From positions 1-25,132 of IMG/VR virus record IMGVR_UViG_3300023176_004750: a DNA stretch of 25,132 bases, one strand, 5' to 3'. Source of the DNA: a virus. The notes below the pieces were generated by a model that saw only the letters and a list, made by a program, of their open reading frames with translations, was not told the DNA's origin and searched no databases. The position numbers were made by a program, and so were the translations under genes. Of this stretch, positions 15,543 through 23,293 are shown piece after piece (the first letter of the stretch is position 1; each line of letters starts with the position of its first letter).

Positions 15543-15900
15543 TAGACCAGATAGCATCAATTACATAATCAAGGTACTATGGCCACCGCACTGCCAGAAC
15601 AGGGGTCTGAAAGTGCTCGAGGAACGTGCGGACATCGTCAAGGAGATGAACGGCATGCGTAGCAAGATAGAGAATTTCCTCCAAGCATCATGTAGTGGCA
15701 AGTTTAAGGTCAGCGAAGAATACAACCTGAAAGGGTTCAACGTGGCGTTCGAGCAGGGCCCGGATGTGTACAACTTCATATTGGAGCAGGCCACCATAGG
15801 TTATGAGGTGGACCGAGAGATCGGTAGATACAACATCTTCTCAGACAAGTACATCAAGCACAAATTATTGTACACGGCAAAAGGTATAGTGATAGGCTAG
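15535..15900 (+). CDS. Unrecognised 121-aa protein
   Basis: Not recognised. A globular, soluble-looking protein with mixed charge: MTDRPDSINYIIKVLWPPHC at the start, a helical stretch (LEERADIVKEMNGMRSKIEN), and a Tyr/Phe-rich second half (YNFILEQATIGYEVDREIGR). Its start overlaps the end of the 177-aa gene by 8 nt, and its stop shares the palindrome CTAG with the stop of the convergent 346-aa gene. Co-transcription with the 177-aa gene suggests a joint role. The setting between fibre genes would suit a fibre chaperone or modifier, but that is inference from position only. Confidence 0.6.
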   Translation: MTDRPDSINYIIKVLWPPHCQNRGLKVLEERADIVKEMNGMRSKIENFLQASCSGKFKVSEEYNLKGFNVAFEQGPDVYNFILEQATIGYEVDREIGRYNIFSDKYIKHKLLYTAKGIVIG

Positions 15901-16937
15901 TCGGCGAATCCGTGCATCACGACAACACGTGCACCAGAGTGTGGTGCTTCAACAGTTGATCCATCATCACCACCCGTGAACGCCAAAACGTTCGTGGCGA
16001 TGGTGTAGTTGGTTGTGGGTTCCTGCATCACACCATCCACGTAGACTATTATGTTCTTGGCGTTGGTTGGCGTCACCGTCATGGTGAACTGTGTTGATGA
16101 ACCGTCGCCCGTGAACACGTCCTTGGTTATGCTTGATGCCGCGGCCTCCGTACGCAACGCGGTGTAGGTCGAACCGTCTAGGGAGACTTCATATTTGCCC
16201 GTTGTAGTATTAAAGCGTATGATACCTTCCTGTGCGGATGGTCTTTCTAGTGTAGTTCCTGTCGGAACGACCAAACCCGTCGTCGTGTTGAAGTCGAACA
16301 AGCCCGTTCCCTGTGTGGTGAACGTCATGTCCGCATTGGTCACTGTGTTGCCAATGTTGTTCGCTGTGAACTCTGTGTTACCCGACGATGTTGACAAATT
16401 CTGTAGGCCTTTCTGGCCCGTGTATCTGGCACCGGAAATGTAGACCGATTTGCCCGTGAATGAAATTCCGTCGGGTAGGTTCGCACCTATGAAGTGCAAC
16501 ACACCTGATTGGTAGTCAAAGAACCACTCGTCGTCGTTGCCTGAACCTGTCGCGAACACCTGATCACCTGAAGCGGCGGCGTTGCCGGCATCACTGGCTG
16601 TGTGTATGTAAACTTTTACTATGTAAGTTGATCCTATCTCGGGTGGTATCCAATCAGTAAGTCCTGTTTTCCAGGTTCTGTTGGCCGCCGCTGTTCCATC
16701 ATTTGTTGTTTCGTTTGGTGCACTTGTTGGATATACCGTGACCACTCCTGAACTTGAACCAGGCATCGTGCCTGGAATACTACTTGCTTGGTTCCAAGTG
16801 TTGTCACCCCTTAGTAATAATGGAGACGCAATGGCTTCGTTGGGAGCCTTCTTGGCAGTGTTGGTGTCCGTCTTAGTTGCACCATAACCCAATTTCTTCC
16901 AGAGGTAGTCTACTTTTTTCGCGTCAGTTATTGCCAT
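15897..16937 (-). CDS. Virion structural / fibre-like protein (346 aa)
   Basis: Structural protein of a type I know from marine T4-like phages. The N-terminus is MAITDAKKVDYLWKKLGYGA. The middle (IGSTYIVKVYIHTA, then GSGNDDEWFFDYQSGVLHFI at 131-150) looks like a compact beta domain. It then runs into the two modules shared with the 880- and 155-aa proteins: RPSAQEGIIRFNTTTGKYE (232-250) and GDGSSTQFT ... IVYVDGVMQEPTTNY (277-311), ending APHSGARVVVMHG. Its ATG overlaps the stop of the 1232-aa gene (TAATG), so it is translationally coupled to it. It probably assembles with, or serves as base or tip of, the 1232-aa protein. Confidence 0.74.
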   Translation of the reverse strand: MAITDAKKVDYLWKKLGYGATKTDTNTAKKAPNEAIASPLLLRGDNTWNQASSIPGTMPGSSSGVVTVYPTSAPNETTNDGTAAANRTWKTGLTDWIPPEIGSTYIVKVYIHTASDAGNAAASGDQVFATGSGNDDEWFFDYQSGVLHFIGANLPDGISFTGKSVYISGARYTGQKGLQNLSTSSGNTEFTANNIGNTVTNADMTFTTQGTGLFDFNTTTGLVVPTGTTLERPSAQEGIIRFNTTTGKYEVSLDGSTYTALRTEAAASSITKDVFTGDGSSTQFTMTVTPTNAKNIIVYVDGVMQEPTTNYTIATNVLAFTGGDDGSTVEAPHSGARVVVMHGFAD

Positions 16938-19900
16938 TACTCAATGCTCAGTGCTGTTATACTGTCTCCCGATTCTAATTTGATTCTGATCAGTACATTA
17001 TTTCCTGTGGCATTCGTGGCGTTCTCTGATCCCAGTGTCAGCGTGAATGTTGAGTTTGAATAACTTGTACTGTCTTGAATTCTGTCTCCCGATGTGAACG
17101 CACAACCATTGGATCCGTTTCCGCCGTTGCCGGTGTCTGATCCTGGTACACCTGATCCACCGTAAGTGATGCTGGCGTCCAACCAACCATTCAGTCCTGA
17201 TGCTGAATCTATCGCAGTGCCTGGCGCCGCGATGAAGAAGCCTGACACAGTTCCTGTCAATCTCACAGTGAAGTTGGCCATCGTGGTTCTTCTGAAAGCG
17301 AAGGTGTAGTACTGTGCACCTGACCTATCCGTTGCTAGGTCTGGCCCCACTGGTAGGTAACCCGAGCTCAAGTCTGTGGTGAAGTGTTTGATCGTTCCAA
17401 ATCTTGATATCGCTTCGTTGGTCCCCGCCACTGTGACTGCACCCGACCATGCGTGATCCGTGTAGTAGTTGGCATTAGAAGAATCATTAAGTGACGGTGT
17501 GTCACCTGACAGGGATCCAAACCCGCTTATTCTCACAGCGTCGTCATCGAAGCCGGCGCCTAGTGAATCTGATACAGTTATACCGTCTGCCTCATCGTCT
17601 AGTGCTAACAATGATGCGGTATAAACTTGAATTTTTGTTGAAGAACTGTCGTAACTGCCAGTTCCGTTAGCGTTCTTACTTCTCGCTTTGATGGTCTTGA
17701 CTGACCTCACACCTGAACTCGTTATGGGCACTGTCACCGCTCCTATTGTGTAAGGTGTTCCAACGCCCGTGTCTGTCACAGGCACGCCACCTGACAGCAT
17801 GGTTGAAGCACCATCTACTTGTGCGTATGTGAAATCTGAATTTGTTATGACATCGCCTGAAGTTGATTCCTGGTTGGTGTCGTTGTCTACCTCGTGTGGT
17901 GATGTGGTGTCTTGGTACGCCTGTCCTGTGAAGTCCTCTATGGTTGTACCAGTGACAGTCACAGTTGGCGATCCTGTGTTGTAGTATGGCACACCGGACA
18001 CATATCTGTAGGTTCCCTGTGTTCCCTCGGCCACTGTACCTATCGTTGTTGTAGGTGTCGCAGTGATGTCGTCCTTCAACACGTGTACATATCCCGTGTT
18101 ACCACCTGCTGAACTTTCCAATCTCTGGGCAGTCAATCCCACCGAGTAGTCTGCTAGATCCTGTGTGATCTTGGCATCAGCGACCAGGTATAATCTCTGT
18201 GGATATGAACTGTCCACTTGGTCATAGTCCTTGTGATCTGATGTGACCAGTTTGGTGAATGTTCCGTTGTTGGCTCCACCTTCTGTGGTTGTGAATGTCC
18301 TCGCACCCGAGGCACTGGCGTTGATTGATGCTGTGACGGTCTGGTTAACAGTTGAACCCGTGCCATTGGCATCGTTGACTAGGAAACCGTTCATCACGGT
18401 TGTGTCAATGGTTGATGTGCTTGTGTATCTTCTCGCTGTGGTAGAATTCAATGAGGTTCCCGCCGCCAGTGTGTCTGCTGAACTGGTGTTGTCAGTGAAA
18501 CTTGCACACAACTTGGGTGAAGTTCCCTGTGCCGAGTCTGACAATGCCAAACTGAAACTGCTCAATCCATTTGGTGCACTTGGCACCGATTTCATCACAA
18601 ATGTGATGGTTTCCTCGTCGTCTTGTGCTATCGTGTCAGGTGTACCAGATGCTCTAAATCTGAAGTTGATATTTCCTGTTGATGTGCCTGAGTAGTCCTT
18701 GTCAAGAGCAACACCAGAACCATCTCCGATTGTTCCTGCTGTGGATCCATCCTCAGCGACAGTAGTGATAGAACTGGAATCATCGAAGAAATCATACTCG
18801 TAGTTGTCCGCGTTCTGTGATGTGTTGGTAAATCTTGCTATGGCCCTGTTAACACCGTCAAGGTCGACCACGTCATACAATGATAGGCTGTTGTCACCTG
18901 AACCCGTGTTAACTGTGACAGCCGTGCCGGCGATGTTGGCCCTCACGTCTGGTTCAACGATTATGTTGAGGTTACTGCTGAAAGTTGAATTTGTGTGTCC
19001 ATTCGCCAGTGTTAGGCTAGTAGTGAATGTGGTAGTGGTACCGTTGTTCTGGTTGTCCGAACTCAGGTTGAATGTGTTTGCGATTGTGTTGCCCGTGTCT
19101 CCAGAACCTCCCGATCCGATGTTGACCACAGTTGCGCCTGCACCCTCGCCGAAGTCCCAACTGTATGTCTGTGTGGCACTGAAATCTGAGTTGCTACCTG
19201 GATTCGTCGCTGTGTCGTTGGTGAACGTCACAGGGAAACCTGATGTTGATTCCTCGTTGACGCCTCTGATTGTTGAATCTGCTGTTGAATAAAGTGGTGT
19301 GTGTTCCGAATACACCTCGAAATTGTTTGTGGCCGTCTTTGGAATCACCGCCGGGTTGGCAGTCGAGTGTGTCAGTAGTCTCAGACGTATTGCATACTTG
19401 GTGTCACCCGAACCCGTACCTGCAACCGTTGATCCATCATCGCCTGCTGAGTTTGTGTAGGTGTGCGCCAGACGTGATCCGCCGTTCGCACTTGAACCAC
19501 CTGCCACTCCGTCACCACTGATGGTGTCTTCTGTTCCGTCTCCCCAGTCGACGTCGTATGTGACCGTTGCACCTGATGTGTTTGTGCAGTTGTTCTGTAG
19601 GTACACCGTGTCTCCTGTGTCCGCAGTCGTGATTGGATCACCTCCCGATGCCGCCGCGTACATGGCGAACGTCAACACAGGTTCTGCAGTCGATGCCACT
19701 ATGTAATCGGTCCTGGTAGATGTTGCGAAACTTCCCGCTGAATCCGTCGTGTCTGCGTCGTTTTCAAACGCTTTCACTGTGACCGAGTATGTTCCACCTG
19801 ATGCGTATGTGTGGCTTGGTGTTGAATCTGATGTGCCCGTTGTGACGTCACCGTCTCCCCAGGTGATGGTGTATCTGGTGTTGGCACCCGCGGTTGGTGT

Positions 19901-20635
19901 GTTGGTGATTGTCAGTGTCACCGGGTCACCGGCGCTGATCGCAGTTTCATCTGCCACGAATGATGTTGATTTTATGTAGGTCCCTGCCTGTACGTTTCCA
20001 AGCACTTCGTTCAATTCGTCTATGGCATTTGTCACGGTAGTGGTCGAAGTCAATCCGAGGTAGGCACCGTCGCCGAACGTTGAGTCTGTTGGAAGCCTCA
20101 TTTCAACGTTGTCTCCTGTCACACCTCCTGAACTGATCTGGCTGTCAACATATGACTTGGTCGCGACATCTTCGGCCGCTGTGGGATCGGCCGCTTGTAT
20201 GTTTGAAAGAGTTAAGTTTGAATAGTCTGTGATCGTGGAACCATCCTGCGTTGTTGTTCCAAATCTGAATTTGTCTAGGGTCTCGTCCCAGATGAAAATG
20301 GCGTTGTTGGCAGACGTCCTGTTGATCATTATACCAGCGTCCGTGGCACTTGAAGCGTTCTCGTTGATGGTGATTATGTTGTCCTCGACAACTAATTGTT
20401 GAGAGTCTATCGTGGTAGTGGTGCCCTGTACGGTCAGGTCTCCGGTGATTGTTTGGTTACCTTGTACCCGTGTGTTACCGTTTACATCTAGGGCAAAATT
20501 ACCCGGTGAATCAGTCTTTACACCGATCCTTCCGTTTGCCACATCCACGTACAGTAGATTGGTATTGAACGCCAGATCGCTCGAACGGATAAGGTTCGAT
20601 TCTAATATATCACCACTTATTCTGTTAATTGCCAT
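16937..20635 (-). CDS. Large fibre-like protein with PKD-like domains (1232 aa)
   Basis: The longest complete gene in the window. Residues 1-45 are the shared N-terminal module (MAINRISGDILESNLIRSSD ... GRIGVKTDSP). Residues 66-165 are the LTVQGTTTTIDSQQLVVED ... VATKSYVDSQ module, also in the 280-aa protein. Then come PKD-like Ig folds: WGDG at 259-262 with SHTYASGGTYSVTV, WGDG at 364-367 with AHTY, and a third, looser one with WDFG at 493-496. PKD domains are known from surface adhesins and usually mediate protein or glycan contacts. The rest is beta-rich and low-complexity, ending in a Gly-rich domain with GSGVPGSDTGNGGNGSNG. The frame is open to 20668, but MAINRISG at 20635 is the proper start. 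A host-contact role is inferred. Confidence 0.78.
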   Translation of the reverse strand: MAINRISGDILESNLIRSSDLAFNTNLLYVDVANGRIGVKTDSPGNFALDVNGNTRVQGNQTITGDLTVQGTTTTIDSQQLVVEDNIITINENASSATDAGIMINRTSANNAIFIWDETLDKFRFGTTTQDGSTITDYSNLTLSNIQAADPTAAEDVATKSYVDSQISSGGVTGDNVEMRLPTDSTFGDGAYLGLTSTTTVTNAIDELNEVLGNVQAGTYIKSTSFVADETAISAGDPVTLTITNTPTAGANTRYTITWGDGDVTTGTSDSTPSHTYASGGTYSVTVKAFENDADTTDSAGSFATSTRTDYIVASTAEPVLTFAMYAAASGGDPITTADTGDTVYLQNNCTNTSGATVTYDVDWGDGTEDTISGDGVAGGSSANGGSRLAHTYTNSAGDDGSTVAGTGSGDTKYAIRLRLLTHSTANPAVIPKTATNNFEVYSEHTPLYSTADSTIRGVNEESTSGFPVTFTNDTATNPGSNSDFSATQTYSWDFGEGAGATVVNIGSGGSGDTGNTIANTFNLSSDNQNNGTTTTFTTSLTLANGHTNSTFSSNLNIIVEPDVRANIAGTAVTVNTGSGDNSLSLYDVVDLDGVNRAIARFTNTSQNADNYEYDFFDDSSSITTVAEDGSTAGTIGDGSGVALDKDYSGTSTGNINFRFRASGTPDTIAQDDEETITFVMKSVPSAPNGLSSFSLALSDSAQGTSPKLCASFTDNTSSADTLAAGTSLNSTTARRYTSTSTIDTTVMNGFLVNDANGTGSTVNQTVTASINASASGARTFTTTEGGANNGTFTKLVTSDHKDYDQVDSSYPQRLYLVADAKITQDLADYSVGLTAQRLESSAGGNTGYVHVLKDDITATPTTTIGTVAEGTQGTYRYVSGVPYYNTGSPTVTVTGTTIEDFTGQAYQDTTSPHEVDNDTNQESTSGDVITNSDFTYAQVDGASTMLSGGVPVTDTGVGTPYTIGAVTVPITSSGVRSVKTIKARSKNANGTGSYDSSSTKIQVYTASLLALDDEADGITVSDSLGAGFDDDAVRISGFGSLSGDTPSLNDSSNANYYTDHAWSGAVTVAGTNEAISRFGTIKHFTTDLSSGYLPVGPDLATDRSGAQYYTFAFRRTTMANFTVRLTGTVSGFFIAAPGTAIDSASGLNGWLDASITYGGSGVPGSDTGNGGNGSNGCAFTSGDRIQDSTSYSNSTFTLTLGSENATNATGNNVLIRIKLESGDSITALSIE

Positions 20636-20647
20636 AATACTACTTTG

Positions 20648-20655
20648 GTATTTAC
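20648..20655 (-). promoter_or_regulatory. Late-promoter-like box for the 1232-aa fibre
   Basis: GTAAATAC on the minus strand, 12 nt before the ATG at 20635 and without an SD. It sits inside an inverted repeat, TTTGGTA-TT-TACCAAA (20644-20659). Confidence 0.45.
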
Positions 20656-20682
20656 CAAACAAACACAACGGCGGCGATCAAC

Positions 20683-20690
20683 CATAAATA
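20683..20690 (+). promoter_or_regulatory. Late-promoter-like box abutting the 288-aa fibre gene
   Basis: CATAAATA on the plus strand, one mismatch to the consensus, ending 8 nt before the ATG at 20699. No Shine-Dalgarno. Confidence 0.5.
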
Positions 20691-20698
20691 TTCATTAT

Positions 20699-21565
20699 AT
20701 GACACTATTACCCATCAACAAAATCGAGAGAGTGGCCGAGAAACGTGTTGACGTTAATCAGGTGGACGTTTATGAAAATTCTATCAGCGGTGATGCCATC
20801 CACGGTGGCAAGATAACAGATTTCAACAGCACGGGCATAAAAGATCAAGCGGAATCCGTACAGATCACTGTAAACGATGACAAGATAGAGATCAAAAATG
20901 ACTTGGAAGTCAAGGGCACGGTCACTGTTGAGAATCTGAAATATGTTGAGGCACAGGTTCCAAAACTCAATGTCACAGAGGCAGTCATGATAGACCACAA
21001 CGAAGTGATCTGGAAGCACACTTTGGGCAAGAGTGTGAAGACAAGTTCACTGACACAACTAGGAATCCTCAAAAATCTACAGGTAGAAAACACTTTGTTC
21101 GTTTCACAGAAACGTGTTGGTGTCAACACAGAGGCACCTTCCGCAGAGTTTTCAGTGAACGTTGATGGCTATGAAGTGATCACGACTATGCATGAGAAAA
21201 ACGCCTACGTTGGAACACATTCTCCAGTGCCATTCGCCATAGGCACAGATAACACAGCAAGGATAACCTGTAAATCCAACGGTGACATAGTGCTGGGAGA
21301 TGAGAATAATTCTTCGACCAATGTCACAGTGACAGGCAAGTTGGGCATAGGAGCCAAGAATCCACAGGAAAGCCTGCACGTGGTTGGCAACATCAAGTTT
21401 GCTGAAAGAACTTTCTCATCAGGATCACAGGCACCCACCGAAGGAAGATGGGACACAGGATCCATAGTTTGGAATGACAAGCCAGAATTGAATCAACCGA
21501 TCGGTTGGGTCTGTGTCAAGGGTGGCACACCTGGCAGTTGGAGACCATTCGGTCAAATCAATTAA
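20699..21565 (+). CDS. Fibre-like structural protein (288 aa), opposite strand
   Basis: A fibre-type protein with two VGIGT-class repeats, RVGVNTEAPSAEFSV (139-153) and LGIGAKNPQESLHVVGNIKF (215-234), the same kind of segment found at the N-termini of the large fibres. The C-terminus GRWDTGSIVWNDKPELNQPI followed by GWVCVKGGTPGSWRPFGQI is a pattern I associate with tips of cyanophage and other marine phage fibres. The N-terminus (MTLLPINKIERVAEKRVDVN) differs from the other fibres, so it may attach elsewhere. MTLLP at 20699 is preferred to the upstream in-frame ATG at 20645, which would overlap the promoter region of the 1232-aa gene. It is a one-gene plus-strand island, converging on the 155-aa gene with an 11-nt gap. 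Confidence 0.74.
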   Translation: MTLLPINKIERVAEKRVDVNQVDVYENSISGDAIHGGKITDFNSTGIKDQAESVQITVNDDKIEIKNDLEVKGTVTVENLKYVEAQVPKLNVTEAVMIDHNEVIWKHTLGKSVKTSSLTQLGILKNLQVENTLFVSQKRVGVNTEAPSAEFSVNVDGYEVITTMHEKNAYVGTHSPVPFAIGTDNTARITCKSNGDIVLGDENNSSTNVTVTGKLGIGAKNPQESLHVVGNIKFAERTFSSGSQAPTEGRWDTGSIVWNDKPELNQPIGWVCVKGGTPGSWRPFGQIN

Positions 21566-21576
21566 GAAATAAAAAA

Positions 21577-22044
21577 TTATTCGCCTAGTTTGTGTAGATT
21601 GTGTATAACGGCCACGATGTGTCCGCTGTCTGATCCGTTGTTGGCCGGAGGTGCTGATCCAAACGTGATCGCTCCACCCGAGTAGGTGTAGTGTGTCCCA
21701 GGTATCTGGTATACTCCACCAATGAATATCTGCATGTCTGTTGCGTCAGTAGGTTCCACGGTCAAGTTGGCCGCTGTAGATCCGTCCAGTGTGTTACCTG
21801 ATCCATTTCCAAACACAGTCGTTGATCCATCGCCCTGGAAGGTGTCCACGGTCAGTGTTTTTTCTCTCGATGCTTCTGATATGTTGTACCATTGTGCGCC
21901 ATTGTACACTTGATATGATGATGTTGTGGTATTGTATATGAGTTGACCATTTTGTCCTGCAGGCCTATTTGCAGTTGTGACTTGTGGTATCTCTACCGTC
22001 AGTGCACCTTGTTCCAGTTGTCTGTTTTTAACATACCTTCCCAT
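21577..22044 (-). CDS. Small fibre-like structural protein (155 aa)
   Basis: MGRYVKNRQLEQGALTVEIP is followed by the two shared modules and little else: RPAGQNGQLIYNTTTSSYQV (27-46) and GDGSTTVFG ... QIFIGGVYQIPGTHYTYSGG (71-124), ending HIVAVIHNLHKLGE. It is therefore a stand-alone version of the ends of the 880- and 346-aa proteins, probably a small virion surface or fibre-associated protein. The preceding gene ends 5 nt upstream; the start has AGGA about 12 nt upstream and TATAAT overlapping the previous stop. It closes the run of four co-directional genes 23731-21577. Confidence 0.7.
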   Translation of the reverse strand: MGRYVKNRQLEQGALTVEIPQVTTANRPAGQNGQLIYNTTTSSYQVYNGAQWYNISEASREKTLTVDTFQGDGSTTVFGNGSGNTLDGSTAANLTVEPTDATDMQIFIGGVYQIPGTHYTYSGGAITFGSAPPANNGSDSGHIVAVIHNLHKLGE

Positions 22045-22049
22045 GGCTA

Positions 22050-22385
22050 TTATAATCCTATGGTTGAGATAGTTGCTATGATCTGTCCTGACGAGTCTGG
22101 CAACTCTATGAATATCTTGTCGCCATTCGCTAATATCAATTTTTCAGTGTCAATTATGTAAGTGTCTGTTGCCTGTACAGTTAACTGATTGTATAATTTG
22201 TTGTTCTCAGTTGGCACAGTCGTTGATCCGTCACTTGGTAATAGGTATACGTTCAATGTTGCATCGGCCGCCGATGATATGTTGCAAAGGTGTATAGTGG
22301 TCACCGCCGTGTCGGCTGTGGCCGTGAACACTGCTGTGCCCAGTTGCTCCGCTGATCCGTCAATTCTTGTCTGTGTTATCGCCAT
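22050..22385 (-). CDS. Small virion-type protein (111 aa)
   Basis: MAITQTRIDGSAEQLGTAVF leads into an alternating hydrophobic pattern (AVTTIHLCNISSAADATLNV, then IFIELPDSSGQIIATISTIG) typical of a single beta-sandwich. I recognise the type as a frequent small structural protein in marine phage genomes but know no function. No His or Cys cluster and no membrane segment. The ATG is 1 nt past the stop of the 280-aa gene, with AGGA 4 nt upstream, so translation is coupled. A small capsid- or tail-decorating protein would fit, without direct proof. Confidence 0.68.
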   Translation of the reverse strand: MAITQTRIDGSAEQLGTAVFTATADTAVTTIHLCNISSAADATLNVYLLPSDGSTTVPTENNKLYNQLTVQATDTYIIDTEKLILANGDKIFIELPDSSGQIIATISTIGL

Positions 22386-22386
22386 G

Positions 22387-23229
22387 TTATCCTAACGCAA
22401 TCGCCAAAGCGGTTGCTTTCTTTTTACTTATCAGTTCTCCCTCGGTGGCACTTACCTGTGAGTTTATGAAGTACAATCCCGTGCCTCCTCCCGCTGGTGT
22501 TTTATTGTATAATTTTGTAACTGTTGTTGCGGTTGGTGTTGAGGCCGCACCTGAGAATGTCAGTGTGTCGTCGATCACCACATCGCCTGTACCGTTGGTT
22601 ACCAAAGTAAGGTCACCGTTGGATGTGTCTGAAGTTATTGAAGTGATGTTTGTGAGATCATTGTCTAAATTCAAAGTGATTGTGTCAGGTTCCGCACCTG
22701 CTGTGTTGATGTTTGATCCGCCTGTGAACTGTAGGGTGTTTCCTGTCGCCACAGTGATCTGTGTTGAGTCATCTCCTGCTACCTTGAGGCTAAATCCACC
22801 GCCCACTTGTGTGTCTACATAATTTTTTGTTGCGGCGTGATCTGTTTCTGTTGGATCTGCCAATCTCAGTTTGCCTGGTGTGATGTTTGTTATGGCCGAA
22901 ACTGATGCATCATGTGTTGTCGCACCTACAACGAATTCAGATTGATCCGCATCATAGTAGAAAAGTTGGTTGTTTGAACTTCCTTGATTGAACAGTATCC
23001 CTGAATCTTCCGTGCCTGCCGTCGAGTTGTTCCTGTTTACTTCGATGAACTGATCTTCTATCGTCAGTGTCTGTGAGTCAACTGTGGTCTGTGTTCCTGC
23101 GACGGTGAGATCTCCTGGAATCCTGACGTATCTCGCATCAAGTTGTATGGTGTTTGAGCCTGATCCTGAATCGTATCCAGCACCCGCTTTCACTGTGTAA
23201 TCACCTGATGTCCGTAGAGTCTTTGCCAT
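22387..23229 (-). CDS. Fibre-like structural protein (280 aa)
   Basis: Residues 40-142 are the shared module DLTVAGTQTTVDSQTLTIED ... GILFNQGSSNN ... LRLADPTETDHAATKNYVDT, closely matching residues 65-165 of the 1232-aa protein. The N-terminus MAKTLRTSGDYTVKAGAGYD lacks the MAIGRISG anchor. The end, GTGLYFINSQVSATEGELIS followed by a Lys/Ala-rich tail, is a terminus I associate with small marine fibre proteins. First of three tightly spaced genes (280, 111 and 155 aa). There is no Shine-Dalgarno; CATAAATA ends 7 nt before the ATG, so a near-leaderless transcript is predicted. Confidence 0.72.
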   Translation of the reverse strand: MAKTLRTSGDYTVKAGAGYDSGSGSNTIQLDARYVRIPGDLTVAGTQTTVDSQTLTIEDQFIEVNRNNSTAGTEDSGILFNQGSSNNQLFYYDADQSEFVVGATTHDASVSAITNITPGKLRLADPTETDHAATKNYVDTQVGGGFSLKVAGDDSTQITVATGNTLQFTGGSNINTAGAEPDTITLNLDNDLTNITSITSDTSNGDLTLVTNGTGDVVIDDTLTFSGAASTPTATTVTKLYNKTPAGGGTGLYFINSQVSATEGELISKKKATALAIALG

Positions 23230-23236
23230 TTGCTAT

Positions 23237-23244
23237 TATTTATG
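23237..23244 (-). promoter_or_regulatory. Late-promoter-like box abutting the 280-aa gene
   Basis: CATAAATA on the minus strand, ending 7 nt before the ATG at 23229, with no Shine-Dalgarno. Confidence 0.5.
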
Positions 23245-23251
23245 TTGTGAA

Positions 23252-23274
23252 TGGGGGAGCGTGTGACTCCCCCA
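23252..23274 (-). terminator. GC-rich hairpin after the 145-aa gene, without T-run
   Basis: TGGGGGAG (23252-23259) pairs with CTCCCCCA (23267-23274), loop 7 nt, 20 nt past the stop at 23294. The expected T-run is missing, so it may be a weak terminator, an RNA-stabilising 3' hairpin or a processing site. Confidence 0.5.
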
Positions 23275-23293
23275 TAAAAGCACGTTAACTGTA

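Noticed and set aside
20636-20698. Upstream starts at 20668 (1232-aa gene) and 20645 (288-aa gene)
   Set aside because: They overlap each other and both promoter boxes; MAINRISG and MTLLPINK are the natural family-like starts.
20636-21576. Invertible fibre cassette (phase variation) around the 288-aa gene
   Set aside because: I looked for matching inverted repeats near 20644-20659 and 21566-21600 and found none beyond the local TTTGGTA palindrome, and there is no recombinase in the window.
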